Of a stretch of DNA of 64,000 bases, positions 52,085-60,919 are shown one piece after another. The notes beneath the pieces were generated by a model, which was not told the DNA's origin, did not search any database, and worked only from the letters and a program-made list of their open reading frames with translations. How positions within the stretch are numbered: the first letter of the stretch is position 1; each line of letters starts with the position of its first letter. Location: the NCBI GenBank assembly GCA_963792075.1, contig CAWBUW010000012.1, positions 1,612,001-1,676,000 on the forward strand, read 5' to 3'. The DNA is from CAWBUW01 sp963792075. Its GTDB lineage: Bacteria > Chloroflexota > Anaerolineae > Anaerolineales > UBA4823. The position numbers and the translations under genes were made by a program.

Positions 52085-53737
52085 CTATTTGAGCATTGGC
52101 ATCTTGATCCCGTGCCGCTTGGCTGCCTCGATGGCGATTTCGTAGCCAGCATCGGCATGCCGTACGATACCCATCCCTGGATCGGCGGTCAGCACGCGTT
52201 CCAGCCGCACAGCAGCCTCGGGCGTGCCGTCTGCTACGATGACCTGCCCCGCATGCTGTGAGTAGCCAATGCCCACACCGCCGCCGTGGTGGAACGATAC
52301 CCACGTGGCGCCGCCCACCGCAGCGATCATGGCGTTCAGGATGGCCCAATCTGAGATCGCATCCGAGCCATCTTTCATCGCTTCGGTCTCGCGGTTGGGG
52401 CTGGCGACTGAGCCGCAGTCCAGGTGGTCGCGGCCAATCACGATGGGCGCTTTTACCACGCCCTGTGCTACCAATTCATTGAATTTCAACCCGGCCTTTG
52501 CTCGCTCTCCGTATCCCAGCCAGCAGATGCGCGCCGGCAAACCCTGGAAGGGCACTTTTTCGCGCGCCATCTTAAGCCAGCGGCGCAGGTGAGCATCCTC
52601 TGGGAAGAGCGAAAGGATAGCTTCATCCGTCCGGTAAATATCTTCTGGGTCGCCCGAAAGCGCCACCCAGCGGAAGGGACCTTTCCCTTCGCAAAACAGG
52701 GGGCGGATATAGGCAGGCACAAAACCGGGAAACTCGAAAGCGTCCGTCACACCATAGTTGTACGCTTGCTGGCGGAGGTTGTTTCCGTAATCGAATACCT
52801 CGGCGCCCTTGCGTTGGAAGTCGAGCATGGCCTGTACGTGCCGGGCCATGGAGGCCATCGCCATTTTCTTATAATCCTCGGGATTCGATTTTCGCAGCGC
52901 ATCGGCTGCGGCCACGCTTAAGCCGCTTGGCACGTACATCAACGCTTCATGCGCTGAGGTTTGATCGGTTACCACGTCCGGGATCACGCCACGTTGTACC
53001 AGCTCTGAATACACATCTGCAGCATTACCGATCAAACCCACCGAAAGGGGTCGCCTGGCTTTGACCGCCTCCTCTACCATCGTCATGGCTTCTTCGAGCG
53101 TATCCACGACGGTATCCACGTATCCGATCGCTCGCCGGCGTTCGGCGCGTTCTTTATCGACCTCTACGATCAAGCCGACCCCTTCGTTCATTGTGATTGC
53201 CAGCGGTTGTGCTCCGCCCATCCCACCCAATCCGGCGGTCAGCACGAACTTCCCTTTGAGTGATTCCCAACCGCGTAACCTGGCCAGCGCGCCGAATGTT
53301 TCGTAAGTACCTTGCAAGATGCCCTGGGTGCCAATGTAGATCCAGGAACCGGCAGTCATTTGCCCATACATGATCAGGCCTTTGGCTGCCAGCACATCGA
53401 AGTGCTCCCAGGTAGCCCAATGGGGTACCAGGTTCGAGTTTGCAATGAGCACCCGCGGCGCATCCCGGTGGCTTTTGAAAACCACCACAGGCTTACCCGA
53501 CTGCACCAACAAAGTCTCGTCGTCTTCTAATTCGCGTAGTGTGGCCAGGATGGCATCGAAGGATTCCCAGTTTCTTGCTGCCTGGCCGCGACCGCCATAA
53601 ACTACCAAATCTTGTGGCCGTTCCGCTACCTCGGGGTCAAGGTTGTTTTGGATCATGCGGTAAGGAGCTTCGGTGAGCCACGATTTACAGTGTAGCTGGG
53701 AGCCGCGCGGGGCGCGCACTACTCTGGGATTAGTCAT
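52085..53737 (-). CDS. hutU: Urocanate hydratase
   Basis: ATG 53737 with AGGAGG site; the 550-residue enzyme converts urocanate to imidazolone propionate in histidine degradation. It shows ENLDPEVAE-like start (NNLDPEVAERPQDLVVYGG), the NAD-binding GLGGMGGAQPLA and the conserved RDHLDCGSVASPNRETEAM near residue 405 with the family Cys. No hutH, hutI or hutG is in the window, so it is an orphan here. Confidence 0.96.
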   Translation of the reverse strand: MTNPRVVRAPRGSQLHCKSWLTEAPYRMIQNNLDPEVAERPQDLVVYGGRGQAARNWESFDAILATLRELEDDETLLVQSGKPVVVFKSHRDAPRVLIANSNLVPHWATWEHFDVLAAKGLIMYGQMTAGSWIYIGTQGILQGTYETFGALARLRGWESLKGKFVLTAGLGGMGGAQPLAITMNEGVGLIVEVDKERAERRRAIGYVDTVVDTLEEAMTMVEEAVKARRPLSVGLIGNAADVYSELVQRGVIPDVVTDQTSAHEALMYVPSGLSVAAADALRKSNPEDYKKMAMASMARHVQAMLDFQRKGAEVFDYGNNLRQQAYNYGVTDAFEFPGFVPAYIRPLFCEGKGPFRWVALSGDPEDIYRTDEAILSLFPEDAHLRRWLKMAREKVPFQGLPARICWLGYGERAKAGLKFNELVAQGVVKAPIVIGRDHLDCGSVASPNRETEAMKDGSDAISDWAILNAMIAAVGGATWVSFHHGGGVGIGYSQHAGQVIVADGTPEAAVRLERVLTADPGMGIVRHADAGYEIAIEAAKRHGIKMPMLK

Positions 53738-53767
53738 ATCAACCTCCTGATCAGTTTGAAAATAATA

Positions 53768-53810
53768 TACGCCTGTGGGGGTGGTGCAGAGTACCACCCC
53801 CACAGGCGTA
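53768..53810. repeat. Perfect 18-bp hairpin upstream of hutU
   Basis: Arms 53768-53785 and 53793-53810 with a 7-base loop; base TACGCC, inner GTGGGGGTGG. It may separate hutU from the small gene on the same strand. Confidence 0.7.
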
Positions 53811-53867
53811 TCGATTGTTACTTTATGTTCGTCTTTTTGGACTGCCCCATGGCAAATATCGACTTTT

Positions 53868-54116
53868 TTAATGAAGACGTGGATCAGGCAGCGAAACAAC
53901 GACTACATTTTTATCATCGAAACTGGACACCCGCCCCATCCGCTTCAGCGTTTCCAAATCGTTGTCTGTGACTGGATAGGTGAGACCCATCAGATTGCAG
54001 GTGACGAACTCCCCAAGTGTCAGATCGACTCCCATCTGGTCGCCCCAATCCAGGATGATCCGTCCATCCGGAAGGACAAAAATCAAATTGCGATGTACTA
54101 TCGTTCCGCCAGCCAT
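53868..54116 (-). CDS. Hypothetical 82-residue protein
   Basis: Not recognised. It has a good AGGAGA site and starts 57 bases after the Rrf2 gene. It is soluble, beta-rich in appearance, with LIFVLPDGRIILDWGDQMGVD in the first half. It might form an operon with the Rrf2 regulator. Confidence 0.5.
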   Translation of the reverse strand: MAGGTIVHRNLIFVLPDGRIILDWGDQMGVDLTLGEFVTCNLMGLTYPVTDNDLETLKRMGRVSSFDDKNVVVVSLPDPRLH

Positions 54117-54173
54117 GACATCTCCTATCGCGATTGAATTTTCGGGAGTGCTAATGTTGCCTGGCGACGGCGT

Positions 54174-54569
54174 CTAGTTCATTTGAGCGAAAGTTGTCTT
54201 GCCCAGGCGGCTAACCAATTCCTTTTGCGCATCACACCATACGGGTTTCATCGGGCAGTCGCTGCCGAAGGTGCAGTTAGAATTCTCCCCGACGCAATCG
54301 TTCAACAGGATCGGACCGTCAATCGCTTCGACAACGTCCAATAAAGAGATATCTGCCGGTGTTTTGGCCAATGAAACCCCACCGCGCGCTCCCCGTGAGG
54401 TCTGTAACAGGCCGGCGACTGAGAGTTGAGAGACTATTTTAGCCAGGAAGGAGGGCGGAATCTGCTTTTCCTGGGCAATTTGGCTGGTCGAAGCGCGGCG
54501 TTCTGGTCCCAATTGTGTCAGATAGATCATTGCCCGTACCGCGTAATCAGCTTGACGTGTGATTTGCAT
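54174..54569 (-). CDS. Rrf2-family iron-sulfur transcriptional regulator
   Basis: A 131-residue regulator. The winged helix begins MQITRQADYAVRAMIYL, with the recognition region IPPSFLAKIVSQLSVAGLLQTSRGARGGVSL. The C-terminal half has cysteines at DCVGENSNC, SDC and VWC, which suggests a [2Fe-2S] cluster as in IscR/NsrR-like sensors. It probably senses iron-sulfur status, nitric oxide or redox state and controls its own promoter. Confidence 0.9.
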   Translation of the reverse strand: MQITRQADYAVRAMIYLTQLGPERRASTSQIAQEKQIPPSFLAKIVSQLSVAGLLQTSRGARGGVSLAKTPADISLLDVVEAIDGPILLNDCVGENSNCTFGSDCPMKPVWCDAQKELVSRLGKTTFAQMN

Positions 54570-54590
54570 AACAAACTCCCTCTTATGTTA

Positions 54591-54609
54591 AATGATAAAA
54601 ATTATCATT
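54591..54609. promoter_or_regulatory. Inverted repeat at the Rrf2 gene promoter
   Basis: AATGATAA (54591-54598) and TTATCATT (54602-54609) are exact complements 3 bases apart, 22 bases before the start codon. This is a likely autoregulatory site. Confidence 0.55.
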
Positions 54610-54748
54610 ATTATTTCGTTTATTTTAGACTGACTTTGCCCACTTTACAAGTGACAGAAATCATTCCTAGAAGATGATAATTGTCCACCAAATATGACTA
54701 TTTATATGACTTTACTGTGATCAGAAAGTGGCTCTGAGAAACTGAGGC

Positions 54749-54791
54749 TTGGGGGCATTGGATGGGGCCCTGCCCCATCCAATGCCCCCAA
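54749..54791. repeat. Perfect 20-bp hairpin with CCT loop
   Basis: Arms 54749-54768 and 54772-54791 (TTGGGGGCATTGGATGGGGC and complement). Confidence 0.75.
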
Positions 54792-54908
54792 ATTGCTTTT
54801 TGGAATCGACTGATGACTCTGTGATAAGATTAGGCTGTTTGCCTGAAATTTACAGGCTGGCGGGTGTTTGATCGTACAGCTTGAATTCTTTGGCCGGAGG
54901 AATTTCTT

Positions 54909-56249
54909 ATGAAACAAATTTGTGTAATCGGGGTAGGGTATGTCGGTCTGGTCACTGCGGCTTGTTTTGCTGACCTGGGCAACCGGGTGATCGCCCTGGA
55001 TATCAGTTCTGAGAAGATCCAGAAACTTGGGAATGGCATCATGCCGATTTACGAGCCAGGCCTGAAGGAAATGGTGCTGCGCAATGTGAGCTCGGGACGG
55101 CTTCGTTTTACCTTGTCGTACCCAGAGGCATTGCAGGGAACTGAGTTTGTCTTCATTGCCGTTGGAACCCCTTCAGGTGTGGATGGTGAGGCGGACTTGC
55201 GCTACGTTGCTGCTGCCGCGACTTCGATCGCTGAAAATATGACTGCCCCCGTGATTATCATCAATAAATCTACGGTACCGGTGGGGACAGGGGATTGGGT
55301 GGCAGACATTATCAAGCATCACCAGCCGCAGCCGGTTCACTTTTCGGTCGTTTCTTGTCCGGAGTTCCTGCGCGAAGGCTCTGCGATCAGCGATTTTATG
55401 CAGCCCCACCGTACGGTTTTGGGCTCTTCGGATCACGAGGCCGCGGAGAAAGTTGCCCAGCTCCACTTACCGCTGCGTGCTCCGATTATGATTACGAATC
55501 TGCGTACCGCTGAAATGATCAAGTATGCTTCCAATGCCTTCCTGGCGACCAAGATTTCCTTTATAAATGAAATTGCGACGATTTGTGAGGCGCTTGGAGC
55601 GGATGTAAAAGAAGTCGCCGCAGGTATGGGGTATGATGCCCGCATCGGTTCGCAGTTCCTCGAAGCGGGTATCGGTTATGGCGGGTCCTGTTTCCCCAAG
55701 GATGTCAAAGCCCTGGCGTATATGGCTGCCGAGAAGGGACGCCACCCACAATTGCTCAACGCAGTCATGGAAATCAACACCGACCGCCGCAGTATGGCTG
55801 TCAGCCGGCTCGCCGAGATGGTGGGAGGCTTGCAGGGAAAGACGATTGGCCTGTTGGGCCTATCTTTTAAGCCCGACACAGATGATATGCGGGATGCGCC
55901 TGCGATCACCATTGCCGAGAAGCTGCTGGCTGGCGGCGCCGTGGTGCGAGCCTTTGACCCGGTAGCCATGCAGATCGCCGCTCCCCAGATGCCTGGCGTG
56001 CAAATGGTGGAAGATGTCTACCTTCTGGCGGAAGGCTGTGACGCCCTGGTCGTGATCACGGCCTGGAATGAGTTCAAAAACCTGGACCTGGAGCGGGTGC
56101 GAAGCCTGATGCGCCAGCCGGTGATCCTCGATGGGCGCAACATTTATGATCCTGTCCACATGGCCCGCCTCGGCTTTACCTATCATGGCGTTGGGCGTGG
56201 TCACAATGATCCGGTTGCCCAGCAGGCGGAGAAACCTGGCCTTGACTGA
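54909..56249 (+). CDS. ugd: UDP-glucose 6-dehydrogenase
   Basis: A 446-residue enzyme with GGAGG-type site. It oxidises UDP-glucose to UDP-glucuronate for polysaccharide synthesis, using NAD. The Rossmann start is ICVIGVGYVGLVTAACFADLG, then FIAVGTPSG, INKSTVPVGTGD, PEFLREGSA and the catalytic Cys in GIGYGGSCFPKDVKAL (near residue 260), and NIYDP at the end. A methyltransferase gene overlaps its stop. Confidence 0.95.
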   Translation: MKQICVIGVGYVGLVTAACFADLGNRVIALDISSEKIQKLGNGIMPIYEPGLKEMVLRNVSSGRLRFTLSYPEALQGTEFVFIAVGTPSGVDGEADLRYVAAAATSIAENMTAPVIIINKSTVPVGTGDWVADIIKHHQPQPVHFSVVSCPEFLREGSAISDFMQPHRTVLGSSDHEAAEKVAQLHLPLRAPIMITNLRTAEMIKYASNAFLATKISFINEIATICEALGADVKEVAAGMGYDARIGSQFLEAGIGYGGSCFPKDVKALAYMAAEKGRHPQLLNAVMEINTDRRSMAVSRLAEMVGGLQGKTIGLLGLSFKPDTDDMRDAPAITIAEKLLAGGAVVRAFDPVAMQIAAPQMPGVQMVEDVYLLAEGCDALVVITAWNEFKNLDLERVRSLMRQPVILDGRNIYDPVHMARLGFTYHGVGRGHNDPVAQQAEKPGLD

Positions 56250-57138
56250 GCCTGTTAGGAGTCAAATTCCGCCTGTTTGTTCCTATGAGGGTTCGGATTA
56301 CCAATCCTCTTTCTGGGATTCTGGCGGGCGGGCCTATGAAGACCAGGTAGAAGCAGTCGCTTTACGCCGCCTGCTGCCTGCCTCCGGACGCCTGTTGCTT
56401 GAGGTTGGCGCCGGCGCCGGGCGGAATACGCCGCGTTACCAGGGGTTTGAGCGGGTCGTGCTGTTGGATTACTCGCTGACGCAGTTGCAGCAGGCCCAGG
56501 CTCGTCTCGGCGTTTCGCCGCGTTACATATACGTGGCTGCCGATGTATACCGCCTGCCCTTCGTTAATGGCTTGTTCGATACCGCCACCATGATCCGTGT
56601 GCTGCACCATATGGCCGATGCGCCGCGGGCCCTGCGCCAGGTCCGCCGTGTGCTCCAGCCAGGCGGCGTTTTCATCCTGGAATATGCCAGTAAGCAGAAT
56701 CTCAAAGCCATCCTGCGTTACCTGCTGCGTCGCCAGGAGTGGAATCCATTTTCGCCTGAGCCGGTGGAATTTGCCGCCCTGAACTTTGATTTTCACCCCC
56801 GTACGGTGCGTGCCTGGCTGGCTGAATGTGGATTTAACCTGCAGCGCCAGCTCACCGTATCCCACTTCCGCATCGCCTTGTTGAAACGGCTGCTGCCGCT
56901 GCGCTTTCTGGTTGGCATGGATGCGCTGGCGCAGCTTACCGGGGATTGGTGGCAGCTTTCGCCCAGTGTATTCACCCGCAGCCAGGCCGCAGGTGAGACG
57001 CCCGCCGCGGCCGGGGATGGAATGTTTGCCTGCCCTGAGTGCCACGGGCCGCTGCAAGAAACTGCTGAACAAATTCACTGTCCGGCTTGCGAACGGTCCT
57101 GGCCAATTCAAGACGGGATTTACGATTTCCGAAAATAG
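56242..57138 (+). CDS. Class I SAM-dependent methyltransferase with zinc-ribbon tail
   Basis: TTG 56242 is chosen as start because a GGAG site is well placed and it lies only 8 bases inside ugd; longer frames would overlap much further. The 298-residue protein has a SAM motif LLLEVGAGAGRNTP (near residue 54), VLLDYSLTQLQQAQARL, a motif MIRVLHHMADAPRALRQVRRVLQPGGVFILEY, and a C-terminal Trm112-like zinc ribbon CPECHGPLQE...CPACERSW. Target unknown; with ugd it may act on a sugar or lipid precursor. Confidence 0.82.
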   Translation: MTEPVRSQIPPVCSYEGSDYQSSFWDSGGRAYEDQVEAVALRRLLPASGRLLLEVGAGAGRNTPRYQGFERVVLLDYSLTQLQQAQARLGVSPRYIYVAADVYRLPFVNGLFDTATMIRVLHHMADAPRALRQVRRVLQPGGVFILEYASKQNLKAILRYLLRRQEWNPFSPEPVEFAALNFDFHPRTVRAWLAECGFNLQRQLTVSHFRIALLKRLLPLRFLVGMDALAQLTGDWWQLSPSVFTRSQAAGETPAAAGDGMFACPECHGPLQETAEQIHCPACERSWPIQDGIYDFRK

Positions 57139-57146
57139 GAATTCTT

Positions 57147-57184
57147 AGGGGTGGTTGCCGGGCTTTGCCCCGGCAACCACCCCT
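57147..57184. repeat. Perfect 16-bp hairpin between convergent genes
   Basis: Arms 57147-57162 and 57169-57184 (AGGGGTGGTTGCCGGG and complement), 6-base loop. Same style as the other hairpins. Confidence 0.7.
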
Positions 57185-57197
57185 CAACTCTTGATCC

Positions 57198-58106
57198 TCA
57201 ACTTGCCTTGTCGGCGGTCAGCAATTGGTTGAGCAGCTCGCTCTTCGGCGGGACCAGCGTCAACTGTCCCTTGCCTTCCAGGATCTTCTGGGTCTCCAAA
57301 ATCTCAAACATGGCATTCGCCACTTCATTATCCGCGGTGATCGCCTGCATGGCCTGGCCGACGATGCGCGGCCGGATGGCGCCAGCTTTGGCAAACTCAA
57401 TCGCTGCCTGGCGTTCGGCCGTGCTGGTGATGATATTAACCTGGTTCGCGCCATCTTGTTTAATGGCAGAGGTTACCTGGCGCAGCCGGTTGACGACTTT
57501 CGCTTCGATTTGTTGGATCATGCCCACATCTCGGAAATGGACCTTGCGGATGTAAACCGATCCTAATTTATAGCCCCATTCATGTGAACGTGGCGAGACC
57601 TCTTCACGCACCATCCGGCTCATACCGTGGCGGTTGACCAGCATCTGTTCCAAAGGCATGTTGCTGAGCGAACGTACCACGGCGTTGCTGACGTTGGCAG
57701 CCAGTGAACCACGCGGATCTGCGTTCTTGAACAAGTAAGATACCGGCTCGCTGATGTACATCTCGTACCAGATGCCCACCCCCATCGGCGCGCCTTCCTC
57801 TGAGTTAACCGGGTTGCTGCGCAGATATTGCTGGTCCAGGCGCATATCCAACACTCGGCGGCTGCCCAGCCAATTTACCAAAAAGGCGCTCAGCCCGATG
57901 CGAAAGGGTAGAATGTGCAGGCCTGGTTCAGGGATGATACCGATCACCCGGCCAAACAGAACGAATACCTGGCAGGTACCTTCATCGACAACGGTATATA
58001 AACCGATCAGGCGCAGGAAGAACAGCGCGATGGGCATGATAAACCACATGGCGAAAAACGTCACCCCTGCTCCTATGATAAACCACACAATAGAGTTGGC
58101 GTCCAT
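57198..58106 (-). CDS. SPFH/band-7 domain protein
   Basis: A 302-residue protein with one or two N-terminal membrane helices (VWFIIGAGVTFFAMWFIMPIALFFL) and an SPFH domain with the stretch WGYKLGSVYIRKVHFRDVGMIQQIEAKVVNRLRQVTSAI, the stomatin-type helix. It overlaps the preceding gene by one base (TAATG), so the two are co-translated and probably form a mixed oligomer in membrane microdomains. Confidence 0.88.
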   Translation of the reverse strand: MDANSIVWFIIGAGVTFFAMWFIMPIALFFLRLIGLYTVVDEGTCQVFVLFGRVIGIIPEPGLHILPFRIGLSAFLVNWLGSRRVLDMRLDQQYLRSNPVNSEEGAPMGVGIWYEMYISEPVSYLFKNADPRGSLAANVSNAVVRSLSNMPLEQMLVNRHGMSRMVREEVSPRSHEWGYKLGSVYIRKVHFRDVGMIQQIEAKVVNRLRQVTSAIKQDGANQVNIITSTAERQAAIEFAKAGAIRPRIVGQAMQAITADNEVANAMFEILETQKILEGKGQLTLVPPKSELLNQLLTADKAS

Positions 58107-59083
58107 TACTTCACCTCCCGCACAATCTGCTGAGCATGGGCATAAAGCCGCAGGCGAACATTGCGCAAATAGGCCTGCAGCGCCTCCGGGCCGCTTTTAC
58201 GTAGGATTTGCAATTGCTCTGCCAGGGCAGTCAATGGCTCCACTTCGGCCTGGGCATTGAGCGTTTCAATCTCGACAGCACGTTTAGACTGCACGATTTT
58301 TTGGTCTGCTGAAGCTTGAGCAAGGCTGATATCCGATGAAACCTGGTTATGCGCCGTATTGATCGCGGCCAGCGCAAACTCCACTTCGGGAGGGGGATCG
58401 ATCCCGGTAATGAGCGAGGCATCCAGAATGATGCCGTAGCGGGCAGCGGAGGAGGCGCACTCGCGTTCCATATGTTCGTTCAAGTCGCGCAAGTTCTTGC
58501 GCAAGTCGTTGATGGATACGCCCGTGACAATGCTCATGTCACCGCCTCGCGCCTCGTCTATTTGGGGAGCCTCGAAGCTGGCAATCCGCTCGCGCAGCAC
58601 GGCGACGAAATAACCCATCACGTGCGAAATAGGCCGTTTCACCCCGAACAGGTAGGCGTACAAGTTGCTCTCTGCCACCCGGTAGCGGATTTGGCCTGTG
58701 AGCCCCGTATTCAGTTGGTCCTTGGTCACCGCCTCCAGGATCGTACCGCCAGAGTTCGCGTTGGGGTCTTCGGTATCCTGCGCCATGTTAATCGTCTGGG
58801 TGGCGATGGAGACTTTGCGTATTTTCTCCCAGGGCCATTTGAAATATGGCCCGCCAGGCTGGATGACACGCACCTGGGGGTAATTGTAGCGCTGCTTATG
58901 CTCCTCGGTGAGCGTTTCGCCCAGCGGTAAGTCGGCAGTCATGGTGTCGCCTACCCGTTCTGCCCGCCCAAAGATTGTTTTTACTGCCCTTTCGTTTTGG
59001 TCTACGGTGTAAAACGAAGTCAACACGTAGCGCAGAACGAACCAGGCTCCAAATCCAACGACTATGCCAATGATAAAGCTCAT
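58106..59083 (-). CDS. SPFH/band-7 domain protein
   Basis: ATG 59083 with AAAGGAGA site; 325 residues. The first 20 residues are a membrane helix (FIIGIVVGFGAWFVLRYVL), followed by FYTVDQNERAVKTIFGRAERVG, the usual band-7 start. The domain continues with YPQVRVIQPGGPYFKWPWEKIRKV and a helical C-terminal part rich in Ala, Glu and Gln. It is the first of the two band-7 genes. Confidence 0.9.
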   Translation of the reverse strand: MSFIIGIVVGFGAWFVLRYVLTSFYTVDQNERAVKTIFGRAERVGDTMTADLPLGETLTEEHKQRYNYPQVRVIQPGGPYFKWPWEKIRKVSIATQTINMAQDTEDPNANSGGTILEAVTKDQLNTGLTGQIRYRVAESNLYAYLFGVKRPISHVMGYFVAVLRERIASFEAPQIDEARGGDMSIVTGVSINDLRKNLRDLNEHMERECASSAARYGIILDASLITGIDPPPEVEFALAAINTAHNQVSSDISLAQASADQKIVQSKRAVEIETLNAQAEVEPLTALAEQLQILRKSGPEALQAYLRNVRLRLYAHAQQIVREVK

Positions 59084-59167
59084 AAGATGATCTCCTTTCG
59101 CGTGGGGCACGTTTGATCTGTCTGGGGACAAGGGAGCGTGCTTTGCTCGCCTATGTCCCTTTTGCCA

Positions 59168-60919
59168 TCATTTGATTGTAATCAGGAATTCACAGTAATC
59201 GCTGTCTTCAGAGCAACTCCCATAGGATTTGCCTGCGTAAGCCACTTCCAATTTCCTTTTCCAAAAGTCTTCTGCCGAGATGAACGTTGCGACGGCTGAT
59301 GAGCAATTTTCCCGGCTGGGCAACCATTTCGATGCATTGCCGGTGAGCACCAGGCAGCCGCTCGGTGGCAGATCGGCAAGGCCCCAGTCCGTACCAGAAT
59401 AGGAGTAGCCTTTCCCTTTAATGACCAGCCCACCCAGGGGGAGCGCCGCCGGGCCCTGGTTGATAATACCCAGGCAGTGCCCTTCATCGCAGCGTACAAT
59501 CGCCAGAGTTACTGTGGCTGCGATAGGGATAGAAGCTTCCTGTGGTAGGGGAGAAGGCTCCACAGTGGGTAGCGCATCCGGCGTGGGTGTGGCAGGTAGA
59601 GAGGTCGCACTGGGCGTGGCAGCTTCTCCGGGCAAGGGGAAGACTGACAAGGACTCATCCGTCTCTGTGGTGCTGAGTGTAATAACCGGGTCAGGAGAGC
59701 TTCCTTGGAGGCCGGCGAAGCCGCCCTGGCTCAGGTTGAACACGATCAGGCAGCCGGCCAGCAGGCATAACCCAAGGATCACAGCCAGGGATGACACGAT
59801 CAGCACGCGGCGAGGTATCTCCCTGGGCGCAGCCACCGCCGGAGCTTCAGTTTGGAAGCCCAACTGGGTGATGGGGGCCGCCTCGGTTGGCGGGATCTGG
59901 ACCGGGGCGGTGAAGGCCTGTTCAGTGACCGAGCTCTCCGGCGGGGAGATCTCGGATGGGGATGTTTCTGACTGGGAGATGGCGGCGGCGGGGATGGGCG
60001 GTAAGGGCCAGTCGGCCATGTCCAGTGCGACCCGCTCGGGGATGGTCTTACCGAAAGACGGCATGGGTCTGGTCTCCGCAATGGGCGCTGCCAGGGCCGC
60101 CTCGATAGCCGCAGCCAACTCTGCTCCGCTGGGATAGCGGTCTTCAGGCTTCTTGGCCAGGGCTTTTAAGAGCACAGCTTCGAGCGCAGAGGGCAGCTCA
60201 GGCCGCAAGGAGCGCGGCAGGGGCGGCTCTTGTGACATGTGCATCATAGCAATATCGAGCGGGTCCTGGGCATCGAACGGGACCTGCCCGGTGAACATTT
60301 CCCAGGCAATCACACCCAGCGAATATAAGTCGGATTGGGGTACGGCTTTGGCCGACGAGATCGCTTGCTCGGGGGCCAGGTAATGTGGCGAGCCGAAGAT
60401 TTCACCGCGAGTGCCTATCTCGGTCAGCAGCACCAGCCCGAAATCGGTCAGGTAAGCTTTCCCAGCCTGGTCGAGCATAATATTAGACGATTTAACGTCC
60501 CGGTGAATGATGCCCTGGGTGTGGACGTAGTCGAGGGCGGTACCAATCTCACGGATCAGGCGAATTGCTTCAGGGAATTCGATATATTCGTTGCTCTGGC
60601 GATAACTGCGCAGCACACGGTCCAGATCTGAGCCTTCAACAAACTGCATGGCCATGTAGACCAGGCCCTGGGCTTCGCCGTACCGGTACAGGCGGACGAT
60701 GTGCGGGTGTTCCAGGGTGGCAATGGCGCGAGCTTCTCGCTCAAACCTTTCCAGGTAATCATGTTCCTGGCGGAAGGTGGGAACGATTACTTTTATGGCG
60801 GCAAGGCGCTGCAAATACATGTCGCGCCCACGATACACCCGCGCCATACCGCCTTCGCCCAGCAGAGCTTCTAGCTTATATTCATCCAGTTGAGTGCCAA
60901 TTAATTCATCTTCGGTCAT
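59168..60919 (-). CDS. Hanks-type Ser/Thr protein kinase with extracellular domain
   Basis: A 583-residue receptor-like kinase. The kinase domain (residues 1-270) has the Gly loop LLGEGGMARVYRG, Lys in AAIKVI, HRDVKSSN and DFG. A variable Pro/Ser region, one membrane helix (VLIVSSLAVILGLCLLAGCLIVF, near residue 380), a Thr/Pro stalk and an outer domain of about 110 residues with four or more Cys follow. The outer domain looks like an LTD-type beta fold (IINQGPAALPLGGLVIKG), which is inference. It overlaps the next kinase gene by 4 bases. Confidence 0.92.
   Translation of the reverse strand: MTEDELIGTQLDEYKLEALLGEGGMARVYRGRDMYLQRLAAIKVIVPTFRQEHDYLERFEREARAIATLEHPHIVRLYRYGEAQGLVYMAMQFVEGSDLDRVLRSYRQSNEYIEFPEAIRLIREIGTALDYVHTQGIIHRDVKSSNIMLDQAGKAYLTDFGLVLLTEIGTRGEIFGSPHYLAPEQAISSAKAVPQSDLYSLGVIAWEMFTGQVPFDAQDPLDIAMMHMSQEPPLPRSLRPELPSALEAVLLKALAKKPEDRYPSGAELAAAIEAALAAPIAETRPMPSFGKTIPERVALDMADWPLPPIPAAAISQSETSPSEISPPESSVTEQAFTAPVQIPPTEAAPITQLGFQTEAPAVAAPREIPRRVLIVSSLAVILGLCLLAGCLIVFNLSQGGFAGLQGSSPDPVITLSTTETDESLSVFPLPGEAATPSATSLPATPTPDALPTVEPSPLPQEASIPIAATVTLAIVRCDEGHCLGIINQGPAALPLGGLVIKGKGYSYSGTDWGLADLPPSGCLVLTGNASKWLPSRENCSSAVATFISAEDFWKRKLEVAYAGKSYGSCSEDSDYCEFLITIK

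Larger units (their letters stand above)
54570..54908. other. Non-coding stretch with divergent promoters
   Basis: AT-rich on the left side with the Rrf2 operator, a 20-bp hairpin in the middle, and the ugd leader on the right. I see no gene. Confidence 0.6.

Noticed and set aside
52258..53600. Several plus-strand frames opposite hutU
   Set aside because: They are shadows; hutU is complete and conserved over its whole length.
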